A stretch of DNA of 47,072 nucleotides from the NCBI RefSeq assembly GCF_000300975.2, contig NZ_AEEC02000040.1:1-47072 (forward strand), given 5' to 3'. The notes under the pieces are model-generated. The model saw only the letters and a program-made list of their open reading frames with translations. It was not told the origin of the DNA and searched no databases. The DNA is from Herbaspirillum frisingense GSF30. Lineage in GTDB: Bacteria > Pseudomonadota > Gammaproteobacteria > Burkholderiales > Burkholderiaceae_D. A program made the position numbers and the translations under genes. Of this stretch, positions 33,680 to 43,698 are shown one piece after another (positions within the stretch are counted from its first letter, which is position 1; each line of letters starts with the position of its first letter).

Positions 33680-36075
33680 GTCAACCGCAAGCGCAGTCGC
33701 AATCCCGTTCCTCCAAGGCCAGCCAGGCGGCCACTGCCGCCGACCCGGCCGCACCCACCTCCAACCGCCTGCAGACCTGGATCCAGACCTGGGGCGAGCG
33801 CCTCGAAGCGCTGCCCCGGCGGCCGCGTCGCTGGCTGCAGCTGGGCCTGCTGCTGGTCGCGGTGCTGCTGGCGCTGCTGCTGGTGTCGGTGCCGCTGGAG
33901 TTCTATACCCAGTGCATCTTCGCGATCGGCTGCTTCGTGGCGGCGCTGATACTGCGCAAGCAGTCCGGCCGCTTCCCGGTGCTGGTGCTGATCACGCTGT
34001 CGCTGATCGTCTCGATGCGCTATATGTACTGGCGCATCACCTCCACCCTGGCCTTCGAAGACTGGCTCGACATCATCTTCGGCTATGGCCTGCTGGCCGC
34101 CGAAATCTATTCACTCATCGTGCTCACGCTGGGTTACCTGCAGACCGCCTGGCCCTTGCGTCGCAAGCCGCAGATGCTGACCATGCCGCCTTCGGAATGG
34201 CCGACGGTGGACGTCTTCATCCCGTCCTACAACGAGTCGCTGGACATCGTTTCGCTGACCATCTTCGCCGCCCAGGCCATCGACTGGCCGCAGGAGAAGC
34301 TGCGCGTGCACGTGCTGGACGACGGCCGTCGCGAAGACTTCCGCGAGTTCTGCAACAACATCGGCGTGAACTATCTGGTGCGCTCGGACAACAAGCACGC
34401 CAAGGCCGGCAACCTCAACGAAGCGCTCAAGGTCACCGATGGCGAATTCGTGGCCATCTTCGATGCCGACCACGTGCCGACCCGCTCCTTCCTGCAGATC
34501 TGCATGGGCTGGTTCTACAAGGACCCCAAGCTGGCAATGCTGCAGACGCCGCACTTCTTCTTCTCGCCCGATCCCTTCGAGAAGAACCTCAATACCTTCC
34601 GTTCCGTACCCAATGAAGGTGAACTGTTTTACGGGCTGGTACAGGATGGCAACGACCTCTGGAACGCCGCCTTCTTCTGCGGCTCCTGCGCCGTCATGCG
34701 CCGTACCGCATTGATGGAGATCGGCGGCATCGCCGTCGAGACCCTGACCGAGGATGCCCACACGGCGCTGAAGATGAACCGTGCCGGCTACAACACCGCC
34801 TATCTGGCCATCCCCCAGGCGGCCGGTCTGGCTACCGAGAACCTGGCGCGTCACATCCGCCAGCGGGTGCGCTGGGCGCGTGGCATGGCGCAGATTTTCC
34901 GGGTCGACAACCCCTTGCGCGGCAAGGGCCTGAAGCTGGGGCAGCGGTTCTGCTACCTCAATGCCATGCTGCACTTCTTCTATGGCCTGCCGCGCCTGAT
35001 CTTCCTGACCGCGCCGCTGACCTATCTGTTCTTCGGCGCCCACATCTTCCACGCCTCGGCGCTGATGATCACGGCCTATGTGCTGCCGCACGTGCTGCAC
35101 GCCAGCCTGACCAACTCGCGCATCCAGGGGCGTTTCCGCCATTCGTTCTGGAACGAGGTCTACGAGACCGTGCTGGCCTGGTACATCCTCGGCCCGGTGC
35201 TGCTGGCGCTGGTGAACCCCAAGCTGGGTGGCTTCAACGTCACCGACAAGGGCGGCATCATCCTCGACAAGCACTTCGACTGGAAGCTGGCGCGCCCCTA
35301 CATCGTGCTGCTGCTGCTGAACCTGCTGGGCATGGTCTTCGGCGTCTGGCAGCTGGTGATGGGCGACCCCAATGCGATGACCACCATCCTCATCAACATG
35401 GCCTGGACGCTGTACAACGTCATCATCAGCAGCGCCGCCATGGCGGTGGCTTCCGAAACCCGCCAGGTGCGCAGCGAGCCGCGCGTGGCCGCCGAGCTGC
35501 CGGTGCGCATCAGGCTGGCCGATGGCAATGAGGTCAGCGGTACCACGCTGGACTTTTCGCAGAAGGGCATTGGCCTGCGCCTGCCCAAGGGCGTGACGAT
35601 CGCCCGTGGCCAGCACATCAATGTGACGCTGTTCCGCAACCAGCAGGAGAAGGTATTCCCGGCCGTGGTGGTGTTCAGCCGTGGCGAAATGGTCGGCGCC
35701 CAGTTCCATGAGCTGACCCTGCGCCAGAACAGCGAACTGGTCCGCCTGACCTTCTCGCGCGCCGACATCTGGGCCAACAACTGGGGCAAGAGCCGCCGCG
35801 ATACGCCGCTGAAGGCCTTGCGTGAAGTCTCGCTGATCGGTGTGAACGGTATCAAGGAACTCATCCGCGCCACCCTGATCCAGCTGCGCCTGTGGCGTGA
35901 TACCCGGCGCCCGCCGGCGGCGGCTGGCGTCAAGCAGGATCCGGTGGTGGAAGCGGCACCGGCAGCACCGCTAGCTGCTGCTACGGCCGCAGGCGCTCCG
36001 GTAGCAGCAGCGGCAGGCGCGGTCCCGGCCGATGTAGTGGTTCAGGCATTCGACAAATCAATGGAAAAACAATGA
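33676..36075 (+). CDS. bcsA: Cellulose synthase catalytic subunit BcsA
   Basis: A 799-residue inner-membrane glycosyltransferase of family 2. Several transmembrane helices (about 55-160) precede the catalytic domain with DDGRR (near 215), FDADHVP (near 262), FFCGS, TEDAHTA (near 358) and QRVRW (near 396), the D,D,D,QxxRW set for UDP-glucose polymerisation. More helices follow, then a PilZ domain with RSEPR (near 599) and DFSQKG (near 626), so it should be activated by c-di-GMP. The C-terminus is Ala/Pro-rich. It starts inside the bcsQ stop codon and overlaps bcsB by 4 bases. It corresponds to WssB. Confidence 0.97.
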   Translation: MSQPQAQSQSRSSKASQAATAADPAAPTSNRLQTWIQTWGERLEALPRRPRRWLQLGLLLVAVLLALLLVSVPLEFYTQCIFAIGCFVAALILRKQSGRFPVLVLITLSLIVSMRYMYWRITSTLAFEDWLDIIFGYGLLAAEIYSLIVLTLGYLQTAWPLRRKPQMLTMPPSEWPTVDVFIPSYNESLDIVSLTIFAAQAIDWPQEKLRVHVLDDGRREDFREFCNNIGVNYLVRSDNKHAKAGNLNEALKVTDGEFVAIFDADHVPTRSFLQICMGWFYKDPKLAMLQTPHFFFSPDPFEKNLNTFRSVPNEGELFYGLVQDGNDLWNAAFFCGSCAVMRRTALMEIGGIAVETLTEDAHTALKMNRAGYNTAYLAIPQAAGLATENLARHIRQRVRWARGMAQIFRVDNPLRGKGLKLGQRFCYLNAMLHFFYGLPRLIFLTAPLTYLFFGAHIFHASALMITAYVLPHVLHASLTNSRIQGRFRHSFWNEVYETVLAWYILGPVLLALVNPKLGGFNVTDKGGIILDKHFDWKLARPYIVLLLLNLLGMVFGVWQLVMGDPNAMTTILINMAWTLYNVIISSAAMAVASETRQVRSEPRVAAELPVRIRLADGNEVSGTTLDFSQKGIGLRLPKGVTIARGQHINVTLFRNQQEKVFPAVVVFSRGEMVGAQFHELTLRQNSELVRLTFSRADIWANNWGKSRRDTPLKALREVSLIGVNGIKELIRATLIQLRLWRDTRRPPAAAGVKQDPVVEAAPAAPLAAATAAGAPVAAAAGAVPADVVVQAFDKSMEKQ

Positions 36076-38366
36076 AAAACAAGCAGTCTCCAGGAAAGAA
36101 CCCGACTTTCCGTCGGCGCTCCATCTGTCTGGTCATGGCCGGCGTAGTGGCCTCGGGCAGCCTGCCGATCCAGGCCCTCGCGGCTGCCGCAGCTCCCGCA
36201 GCTGCCGGTGCTGCTGCGGCCGCCACGCCGATGGCCGGCGACCCCTACAACTTCAGTCTCACGCAACTGGGCCGTGGCTATCCGATCACGCTGCACGGCG
36301 TCGATGCCGCCGACAGCGTCGGCTTCGACGTGCCGGCCAACCAGGTGGTGACCGGCGCCAACGTGACCCTGCAATACACCTATTCGCCGGCGCTGCTGCC
36401 GGACCTGTCGCAGATCAACGTGATGGTCAACGACGTGGTGGCCGGCAGCATCCCGCTGCCCAAGGAAAATGCCGGTACCCTGCAGACCAGCAAGGTCGAG
36501 ATCCCGACCAAGCTGATCACCGAATTCAATCGCCTGAGCCTGCAGTTCATCGGTCACTACACCATGGGTTGCGAAAACCCGCTGCATTCCAGCCTGTGGG
36601 CGCGCGTGAGCAACGAGTCGGTACTGGCCCTGCAGACCACGCCGCTGCCGATGAAGGACGACCTGTCAATGATGCCGCTGCCGTTCTTCGACCGCCGCGA
36701 CATGCGCATGCTGAACCTGCCCTTCGTGTTCGCCGCCGCGCCTGACAATGGCACCCTGGAAGCCGCCGGCACGCTGTCGTCCTGGTTCGGTGCGCTGGCC
36801 AGCTATCGTGGTTCGCGCTTCCCGGCGCAGATCAACGCCTTGCCGGCCAAGGGCAATGGCGTGGTGCTGGTCAGCAGCGAAGGCGCCAGCCAGATCGGCG
36901 CGCTGCAGATCGCCGCCCCCAAGGGCCCGACCCTGACCATGGTGACCAACCCCAACGATCCCAACGGCAAGCTGCTGCTGGTGACCGGCCGCAATGCCGA
37001 AGAGGTCAAGCGTGCCGCTGCTGCCGCCGCCCTGGGCAACAAGGCGGTAGCCGGCAATTCGGTGGTGATCGACAAGCTGCAACCGGTGGCGCCGCGCAAG
37101 CCTTACGACGCGCCCAACTGGTTGCCCACCGACCGTCCGGTGAAGCTGGCTGAGCTGATCGATGCCAAGCGTCTCAATGTGTCCGGCTACAACCCGGGCG
37201 ATATCACCATTCCGCTGAACTTCCCGCCGGCGCTGTCGAGCTGGCGCCAGGACGGTGCCAAGCTGGACCTGCACTATCGCTATACACCACAGCCGCGTTC
37301 GAGCAATTCCTCGCTGATCGTCAGCTTCAACGACGGCTTGATCAAGTCCGACGTGCTGCTGCCCCGCGACAAGCTGGACCAGGGCCTGCTGGCCGCCATC
37401 AAGAGCGATGCCCTGGAGCGCGAGATGAGCGTGCGCCTGCCGCTGGATACCGCGGCTCTGCAATCGCGCCTGCAACTGCGCTACATGTATGACTACGTGA
37501 AGCAGGGCGAGTGTGCCGACATCATCATCGACAACGTGCGCGGCAGCATCGATCCTGAGTCCACCATCGACCTGCGCGGTTACGACCACTTCATGGCCAT
37601 GCCCAACCTGGGCGTGTTCAAGGATGCCGGCTTCCCCTTCACACGCATGGCCGATCTGTCCGAGACTGCCGTGGTCCTGCCGGACAACGCCAGCGATGCT
37701 GACCTCGGCGCCTACCTGACCGTGCTGGGCCGCTTCGGCAGCGCCACCGGCTACCCGGCCACGGGTGTGGCCGTGACCCAGGCCGCGCAGATCGCCAAGT
37801 TTGCCGACAAGGATCTGCTGGTGATGGCCTCGGGCCAGAACCAGCCCCTGCTCAAGCAATGGGCCGACCGCTTGCCCACCCTGGTGACCGGCGACAAGCA
37901 GCGCTTCGACCTGTCGGACCTGGCACTGCGCGTGGGGGGCTGGCTGGGCCTGGACCCGAAGGCTGCGCAGCGTCGCACCCGTCTGCAGATGGCCTTCTCG
38001 GGCGGTGACCCGACCTCCTACCTGACCGGCTTCGAGTCGCCGCTGGACGGCAGCCGCAGCGTGGTGGTGCTGGCCGGTGGCGACAAGCTGGGCCTGTCGC
38101 AGATCATGTCGGCCCTGGCCAGCAAGGAAGCCGAATCCGGCGCCGTCCAGGGTAGCCTGGTGGCGGTGCGCGGCGAGAGCATCGAACCGCTGCTGGCCGA
38201 GCAACAGTATTTCGTGGGTAGCATGTCGCCGCTGCGCATGCTGCGCTGGTGGCTGTCGCAGCACGTGGTGAGCATGTTCCTGATGGTGGCCCTGGGCATC
38301 CTGTTGCTGGGTGGCCTGGCTTACCTGACCCTGCGCGCCAAGGCGAGAAAGCGCCTCAATGCGTAA
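36072..38366 (+). CDS. bcsB: Cellulose synthase periplasmic subunit BcsB
   Basis: A 764-residue periplasmic subunit anchored by one C-terminal transmembrane helix (about 735-758), which completes the BcsA channel. The N-terminus is a signal peptide with several Arg followed by an unusual Ala-rich run (residues about 36-53). The two carbohydrate-binding and flavodoxin-like repeats of BcsB are represented by LTQLGRGYPITLHG, the MGCENPLHSSLWARVSN region and a second CADIIIDNVRGSIDPESTIDL-type region. The ATG overlaps the bcsA stop codon and the stop overlaps bcsZ. It corresponds to WssC. Confidence 0.95.
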   Translation: MKNKQSPGKNPTFRRRSICLVMAGVVASGSLPIQALAAAAAPAAAGAAAAATPMAGDPYNFSLTQLGRGYPITLHGVDAADSVGFDVPANQVVTGANVTLQYTYSPALLPDLSQINVMVNDVVAGSIPLPKENAGTLQTSKVEIPTKLITEFNRLSLQFIGHYTMGCENPLHSSLWARVSNESVLALQTTPLPMKDDLSMMPLPFFDRRDMRMLNLPFVFAAAPDNGTLEAAGTLSSWFGALASYRGSRFPAQINALPAKGNGVVLVSSEGASQIGALQIAAPKGPTLTMVTNPNDPNGKLLLVTGRNAEEVKRAAAAAALGNKAVAGNSVVIDKLQPVAPRKPYDAPNWLPTDRPVKLAELIDAKRLNVSGYNPGDITIPLNFPPALSSWRQDGAKLDLHYRYTPQPRSSNSSLIVSFNDGLIKSDVLLPRDKLDQGLLAAIKSDALEREMSVRLPLDTAALQSRLQLRYMYDYVKQGECADIIIDNVRGSIDPESTIDLRGYDHFMAMPNLGVFKDAGFPFTRMADLSETAVVLPDNASDADLGAYLTVLGRFGSATGYPATGVAVTQAAQIAKFADKDLLVMASGQNQPLLKQWADRLPTLVTGDKQRFDLSDLALRVGGWLGLDPKAAQRRTRLQMAFSGGDPTSYLTGFESPLDGSRSVVVLAGGDKLGLSQIMSALASKEAESGAVQGSLVAVRGESIEPLLAEQQYFVGSMSPLRMLRWWLSQHVVSMFLMVALGILLLGGLAYLTLRAKARKRLNA

Positions 38367-39606
38367 GGCCGGGCATTCGGTAGTGAACAGGGCCGCCTCC
38401 CCGCGCCGGCGCCGGGTGGTTGGCCTGCTGGGCGCGCTGGGGGGGCTGGCCGCCACACCGTGGCTGCCGGCCCTGGCCGCGACCCAGCAGAACTGCACAG
38501 CCCAGGATTGGCCAGCATGGCAATCCTGGGCTGCAGCACATGTACAGGACGATGGCCGGGTGCTGCACTCCAGCCTGCTGCCCAATCACACCACCTCCGA
38601 AGGCCAGTCGTACCACATGCTGCTGGCGCTCATCGCCAACGATGCCACGCGCTTTGCCAAGGTCTGGAACTGGACCCTGCACAACATGCTCGGCAACGAC
38701 CCCGGCAAGATCCTGCCGGGCTGGCTGTGGGGGCAGGGCAGTGACGGCAAATGGCAGATGCAGGACGCCAATTCGGCCTCCGACGCCGATCTCTGGATCG
38801 TCTATACCCTGCTGGAAGCGGCGCGCCTGTGGCAACGTCCGCAATACCGCAAGCAGGCGCTGGACCTGCTGGACAATATCGAAGCCAAGCTGGTGGTGGA
38901 CCTGCCCGGCCTGGGCAAGATGCTGCTGCCGGGGCCACAGGGCTTCAACCAGCGCAATGCGCTGTGGACGCTCAATCCCAGCTATCTGCCGCTGCCGCTG
39001 CTGCGCCGTCTGCAAAAGGAACGACCCAACGGTCCCTGGCAACAGCTGGCCGACAATACGCTGCGCATGATCCAGGGCTCGGCGCCTCGCGGCTACGTGG
39101 CCGACTGGGTGGCCTACCGCATGCTGACGGTGCAATCCGGGCAGTTCCAGGTCGATCCCGCCAAGGGTGACCTGGGCAGCTATGATGCCATTCGCGTGTA
39201 TCTGTGGGCCGGCATGACCTCGCCCCGCGATCCGGCGGCCGCGCCGCTGCTGGCGGCACTGGATGGCATGCGCCAGAGCCTGGCCGCGACCGGCGTGCCG
39301 CCCGAAAAGGTCCAGGTGACCACGGGCGCGACCGAAGGACAGGCACCGTTCGGCTTTGGCGCCGCGCTGTTACCCTATCTGGTCGCCAAGGGTGAAACCG
39401 CCATGGCGGCGCAACTGCAACGTGCCGTCACGCAACAACTGGAGAACGGACTGGCGCAGCCTGACCCGCGCCCCGAAATCCTGTATTACAACGTCATGCT
39501 GGGCCTGTTCGGATTGGGATGGGTCGAGAAACGCTATCAGTTCCGCGATGACGGAACGCTTAATTTGTCCTGGGAGAAGTCATGCGCGCGCGCCGTTCAA
39601 CGCTAG
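38359..39606 (+). CDS. bcsZ: Periplasmic endo-1,4-beta-glucanase BcsZ (GH8)
   Basis: A 415-residue glycoside hydrolase family 8 enzyme. The catalytic acid lies in TTSEGQSYHMLLAL and the second acidic site in NSASDADLWI; GWLWGQ is also typical. It trims nascent cellulose in the periplasm and is needed for proper export in other species. The N-terminus has SPRRRR followed by a hydrophobic stretch and an ALA site, which resembles a twin-arginine signal more than a plain Sec signal. The ATG lies 8 bases inside bcsB and the 3' end overlaps bcsC by 25 bases, so translation is coupled. It corresponds to WssD. Confidence 0.94.
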   Translation: MRKAGHSVVNRAASPRRRRVVGLLGALGGLAATPWLPALAATQQNCTAQDWPAWQSWAAAHVQDDGRVLHSSLLPNHTTSEGQSYHMLLALIANDATRFAKVWNWTLHNMLGNDPGKILPGWLWGQGSDGKWQMQDANSASDADLWIVYTLLEAARLWQRPQYRKQALDLLDNIEAKLVVDLPGLGKMLLPGPQGFNQRNALWTLNPSYLPLPLLRRLQKERPNGPWQQLADNTLRMIQGSAPRGYVADWVAYRMLTVQSGQFQVDPAKGDLGSYDAIRVYLWAGMTSPRDPAAAPLLAALDGMRQSLAATGVPPEKVQVTTGATEGQAPFGFGAALLPYLVAKGETAMAAQLQRAVTQQLENGLAQPDPRPEILYYNVMLGLFGLGWVEKRYQFRDDGTLNLSWEKSCARAVQR

Positions 39607-42600
39607 CCATCGGAGTCCTGAGCGCGCTGCTGGGTGTGGCCGCTCATGCGGCCGAGCCGGAGCTGGCGGCTCAACTGATCGAACAGGGCCAGTACTGGCA
39701 GGCACGCGACAACTCGCAGCGTGCCGCTGAGGTGTGGCAGAAGGTCTTGCAACTGGATGCGAATCAGGTCAATGCCCTCTACGGCATGGGCCTGGTGGGC
39801 GTGAGGCAGAACAAGCCGCAGCAGGCCAAGCAGTACCTGGACCGCCTGCAGGCGCTGTCGCCACAACCCTGGCAGGCCAACCAGCTGGCGCAGGACATCG
39901 CCCTGGCCAAGCCGGAAAACAAGGCCCTGCTGGCCGAAGCCCGCCGCCTGGTCGACGCCGGTGAACGCGACCGCGCCACCGACACCTTCCGCAAGATGTT
40001 CAACGGACTCACGCCGCAAGGCACGATAGGGCGCGAGTACTACAACAACCTGGCCTTCAACGATGCCGCCTGGCCCGAAGCGCGCAAGGGCATGGAACGC
40101 CTGCTGCGCGAAACGCCGGACGACAGCATCCTGGCGCTGTTCTACGCCAAGCAGCTGGCACGTCACGAAGATAGCCGTCTGGAAGGCATCCGCCAGCTGG
40201 CACGCCTGTCGAAGAAGACCGACATCGGCGGCGACGCCGACGAAAGCTGGCGCCTGGCGCTGATCTGGCAGGGGCCGCCGTCGCCGGCACAGTATTCGCT
40301 GTTCGAAGAATTCATCAAGAGCCATCCCGATGATCAGCAGATCCGCGATTTGCTGGCCAAGGGCCGCCAGCAGGTGGCCGTCGGCCAGCAGCCGACTGTG
40401 GTCGGACGCGGCCTGCAGGCCCTGGAAAAGGGCGACCTGCAGGAAGCCGAGAAGGCCTTCCAGGAGCGCCTGTCCTCGCATCCCGACGACGTCGATGCCC
40501 TGGGTGGCATGGGCGTCATCCGCCAGCAGCAGAACCGCCTGGCCGAGGCCGAGCCCTTGCTCGCCCGCTCGGTCGCCAGGGGCGGCACGTCCTGGAAGAA
40601 AGCCCTGGACAGCGTGCGCTACTGGCTGCTGATCCAGCGTGGCCGTGACCTGCAGGCACGTGGCCAGACCGCGCAGTCGCAGGACGCCCTGGCCCAGGCC
40701 ATGCGCCTGGACCCCAAGAGCCTAGATGGTCGCGTGGCCATTGCCGATATCCAGGCCAGTGCCGGCCAGTACGAAGCCGCCACTGCCAATTACCGCCAGG
40801 TGCTGGCGGCGCAACCCAAGCAGGTGCCGGCCATCCGTGGCCTGGTCAACGTGCTGGCACAGACCGGCCACGCCGATGAAGCCCTGCGCCTGCTGGACCA
40901 GTTGACCCCGGCGCAGCAGAACGAATTCGGCGACCAGGGGCGCCTGCGTGCCCTGCGCGCACGTCAGCAGGCCAGCCTGGCCGAGCAGCGCAACGACATC
41001 GACGGCGCCCTGGCGGCCATGCGCGAGGCTGTCAAGAACGACCCCGACAACGTCTGGACCACCTTCGACCTGGCCCGCCTGTACGTCAAGGCCGGCCAAT
41101 CCAAGCAGGCGCGCACCACCATCGACGACTTCACCCGCGAACATCGCGACAACGTCGAGGCCCTGTATGCCAGCGCCTTGCTGTCGGTGGAAATGGAGCA
41201 GTGGCAGGACGCCCTGGACACGCTGCGCCGCATCCCCGACCAGCGCCGTACCGCCGCCATGAACGAGCTGGCCAGCCAGGTGACACTGACCATCCAGGTC
41301 AATCACGCCACCGAACTGGTCAAGACCGGTCAACGCCAGGAAGCCCTGGTCCTGCTGGATCGCGTGCAGCCGCAGGCGGCCGGCAATCCGGAGCGCACCG
41401 GTACCCTGGCATCGGCCTATGTCGATGCCGGCGACGCCCCGCGCGCCATGGCGATGATGCAGCCGCTGGTCAATCCACCGGCCACGCCCTCGGTCAATAC
41501 GCGCCTGCAATACGCCTCCATCCTGCTGCGCGCGGGCGAAGATGCGCAGGTCTACAACATGCTCACCGCCTTGCAGAACCAGAGCATGAATGCGGCCACC
41601 CGCAAGCAATACGACGACCTGCGTTTCCTCTACCGCGTGCGCCAGGCCGAACGCCTGCGCCAGGGAGGCGACCTGGCCGCCGCCTACGACACCCTGGCTC
41701 CGGCACTGGCACAGCGCCCCACCGACAACGACGCCATCGCCGCCCTGGCCCGCATGTTCAATGCGGCCGGCGACAACCTGCGCGCACTGGCTCTGTACCA
41801 GCCGCTGGTGCAGCGCAATCCGCGTGACGCCAACGTCTTGCTGGGGGCGGCCGACACCGCCGTACAGGCCCGCGAGAATGCCTATGCCCTGAAGCTGCTG
41901 GACCAGTTCGGCAAGCTCGACAGCAGCGACCCCACCACCTTGACCGAGGCAGCACGCATCTATCGCGCCCTGGGCAAGACCGGCGAGGCCACCGCACTGC
42001 TGCGCAAGGCCGTGGCGATTGAGAACGGTGCGCGCCAGCGCACGCTGGCGGCGCAGGGCAATGGCTTCGATCCGGCCATCAATCCCTTCCGCACCCAACG
42101 TCGCCTGCCGGGCAGCGACGACATGGCCGCCATTCCGCCGCCGGCCGAGACCATGCTGCGCCCGGTGGCCATGGCAGTGCCAGTCGCGGTCGATACGTTG
42201 CCCATGCCGGCCAATCCGGCCATGGCGCAGCGCCAGTTGCAGGCGCAGCAGGCCCTGCAAGCACAACAAGCCCAGCAGGCCCAACCAGCGCCGGCCTACG
42301 GCACCGCACTGGGCCCGGTGTTCAGTTCGGCCGCACCGGTGGCTGCAGCACCGGTGCAGGGCGGGGCATATGCCCAGGCCCAGCCGGGCGTGCGTGCCAG
42401 AAATACCAACGTCGCCAACGTCGCCAACGCCCCCACCACCGCACTGCCCGGTGCGGCCACGGCCACCCAGCGCGCCCTGCTGGCCATGCAGGGGCCGTCC
42501 GCCAATGGCGCCGCCGTGGACAACCTGAGCCCGGCCCAGCGCGCCCTGAACGACATCCTGCAATCGCGCAGCGCCTATGTCACGCAAGGCGTGGTGGTGC

Positions 42601-43676
42601 GCGGCAATGCCAGCGAGTCGGGCCTGAGCCGCATGAACGACATCGAGGCCCCGCTGGAAGTGAACATGCCCGTCGGTAACGACCGCGTGGCCGTACGCAT
42701 CACGCCGGTCTCGCTGGATGGCGGCACCCTCGGCGACGAACCAGCCAGCCGCTTCGGCGGTGGCGGCAGCAGCGCCACCGGCCTGGGCAAGCAGAGCGCC
42801 AGTGGCGTCGGGGTGGCAGTGGCCTACGAGCGTCCCGAGGATGGCGTCAAGGCCGACCTCGGCACCACGCCACGTGGCTTCAAGTACCCCAACATCGTTG
42901 GCGGGGTGAGCGTGGAGCAGTCCTTCCCCGGCAGCAGCACCAACCGCTTCGCGGTGAACGTGTCGCGCCGCGCGGTCAACGACAGCATTACCTCGTTTGC
43001 CGGCAGCACCGATCCCCGCGCCGGTCTGTCCTGGGGTGGCGTGACCGCCAACGGTGGTCGTGCCGAGATGAGTTCGGACGATGCCCAGACCGGGGTCTAC
43101 GCCTATGGCGCGCTGCACAGCCTGCGTGGCCGCAACGTGGAATCCAACACCCGGGTGGAACTGGGTGGCGGTGCCTACCAGTACCTCACCAATGCCGAGG
43201 ACGAGAAGATGACCGCCGGCGTGTCGGCCACCGTCATCAGCTACGCCAACAACCAGAACTTCTATACCTACGGCCATGGCGGTTACTTCAGTCCGCAGGC
43301 CTACCTGGGTCTGGGCGTGCCGGTCACCTGGGCCAAGCGTTCCGACAAGTTCACCTTCCAGCTCAAGGGCTCGGTGGGGATGCAGTATTTCCGCCAGGAT
43401 GGGGCTGACTACTTCCCCACCGATGCCGCACTGCAGGCCGCCAGTGGTCGTCAGTACGCGCAGCAGACCAAGACCGGCCTGGGCTACAGCCTGGAAGGCA
43501 ACGGCGAATACCGCTTCGCGCCCCGCCTGTTCGTCGGTGGCGCGCTGCGTCTGAACAATTCGAGCGACTTCCGCGAACTCAACGTCGCCATGTATCTGCG
43601 TTACACGCTGGAGGACATGCAGGGCAGCTTCCTGACCCTGCCGGTCAGTCCGTACCGTTCTCCTTATTCCAACTGA
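39582..43676 (+). CDS. bcsC: Cellulose export outer-membrane protein BcsC
   Basis: A 1364-residue export protein, longer than the 1157 residues of E. coli BcsC. A Sec signal peptide (cleavage near AHA at about 22) is followed by a long array of TPR repeats to about residue 830. Then comes a low-complexity Gln/Ala/Pro linker (about 850-990), and the C-terminal BCSC_C beta-barrel (about 1010-1364) that forms the outer-membrane pore. GGGAGAA precedes the ATG, which lies within the bcsZ 3' end. It corresponds to WssE. The linker accounts for much of the extra length. Confidence 0.95.
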   Translation: MRARRSTLAIGVLSALLGVAAHAAEPELAAQLIEQGQYWQARDNSQRAAEVWQKVLQLDANQVNALYGMGLVGVRQNKPQQAKQYLDRLQALSPQPWQANQLAQDIALAKPENKALLAEARRLVDAGERDRATDTFRKMFNGLTPQGTIGREYYNNLAFNDAAWPEARKGMERLLRETPDDSILALFYAKQLARHEDSRLEGIRQLARLSKKTDIGGDADESWRLALIWQGPPSPAQYSLFEEFIKSHPDDQQIRDLLAKGRQQVAVGQQPTVVGRGLQALEKGDLQEAEKAFQERLSSHPDDVDALGGMGVIRQQQNRLAEAEPLLARSVARGGTSWKKALDSVRYWLLIQRGRDLQARGQTAQSQDALAQAMRLDPKSLDGRVAIADIQASAGQYEAATANYRQVLAAQPKQVPAIRGLVNVLAQTGHADEALRLLDQLTPAQQNEFGDQGRLRALRARQQASLAEQRNDIDGALAAMREAVKNDPDNVWTTFDLARLYVKAGQSKQARTTIDDFTREHRDNVEALYASALLSVEMEQWQDALDTLRRIPDQRRTAAMNELASQVTLTIQVNHATELVKTGQRQEALVLLDRVQPQAAGNPERTGTLASAYVDAGDAPRAMAMMQPLVNPPATPSVNTRLQYASILLRAGEDAQVYNMLTALQNQSMNAATRKQYDDLRFLYRVRQAERLRQGGDLAAAYDTLAPALAQRPTDNDAIAALARMFNAAGDNLRALALYQPLVQRNPRDANVLLGAADTAVQARENAYALKLLDQFGKLDSSDPTTLTEAARIYRALGKTGEATALLRKAVAIENGARQRTLAAQGNGFDPAINPFRTQRRLPGSDDMAAIPPPAETMLRPVAMAVPVAVDTLPMPANPAMAQRQLQAQQALQAQQAQQAQPAPAYGTALGPVFSSAAPVAAAPVQGGAYAQAQPGVRARNTNVANVANAPTTALPGAATATQRALLAMQGPSANGAAVDNLSPAQRALNDILQSRSAYVTQGVVVRGNASESGLSRMNDIEAPLEVNMPVGNDRVAVRITPVSLDGGTLGDEPASRFGGGGSSATGLGKQSASGVGVAVAYERPEDGVKADLGTTPRGFKYPNIVGGVSVEQSFPGSSTNRFAVNVSRRAVNDSITSFAGSTDPRAGLSWGGVTANGGRAEMSSDDAQTGVYAYGALHSLRGRNVESNTRVELGGGAYQYLTNAEDEKMTAGVSATVISYANNQNFYTYGHGGYFSPQAYLGLGVPVTWAKRSDKFTFQLKGSVGMQYFRQDGADYFPTDAALQAASGRQYAQQTKTGLGYSLEGNGEYRFAPRLFVGGALRLNNSSDFRELNVAMYLRYTLEDMQGSFLTLPVSPYRSPYSN

Positions 43677-43698
43677 TCCTTTTTATCGACATATCGCT

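Noticed and set aside
40722..43277. Long open frame on the minus strand opposite bcsC (851 codons)
   Set aside because: Antisense shadow of a high-GC coding region; low-complexity Gly/His/Gln protein and no start signals. Similar shadows opposite phoU-pstB, the second chemoreceptor and the helicase were dropped for the same reason.
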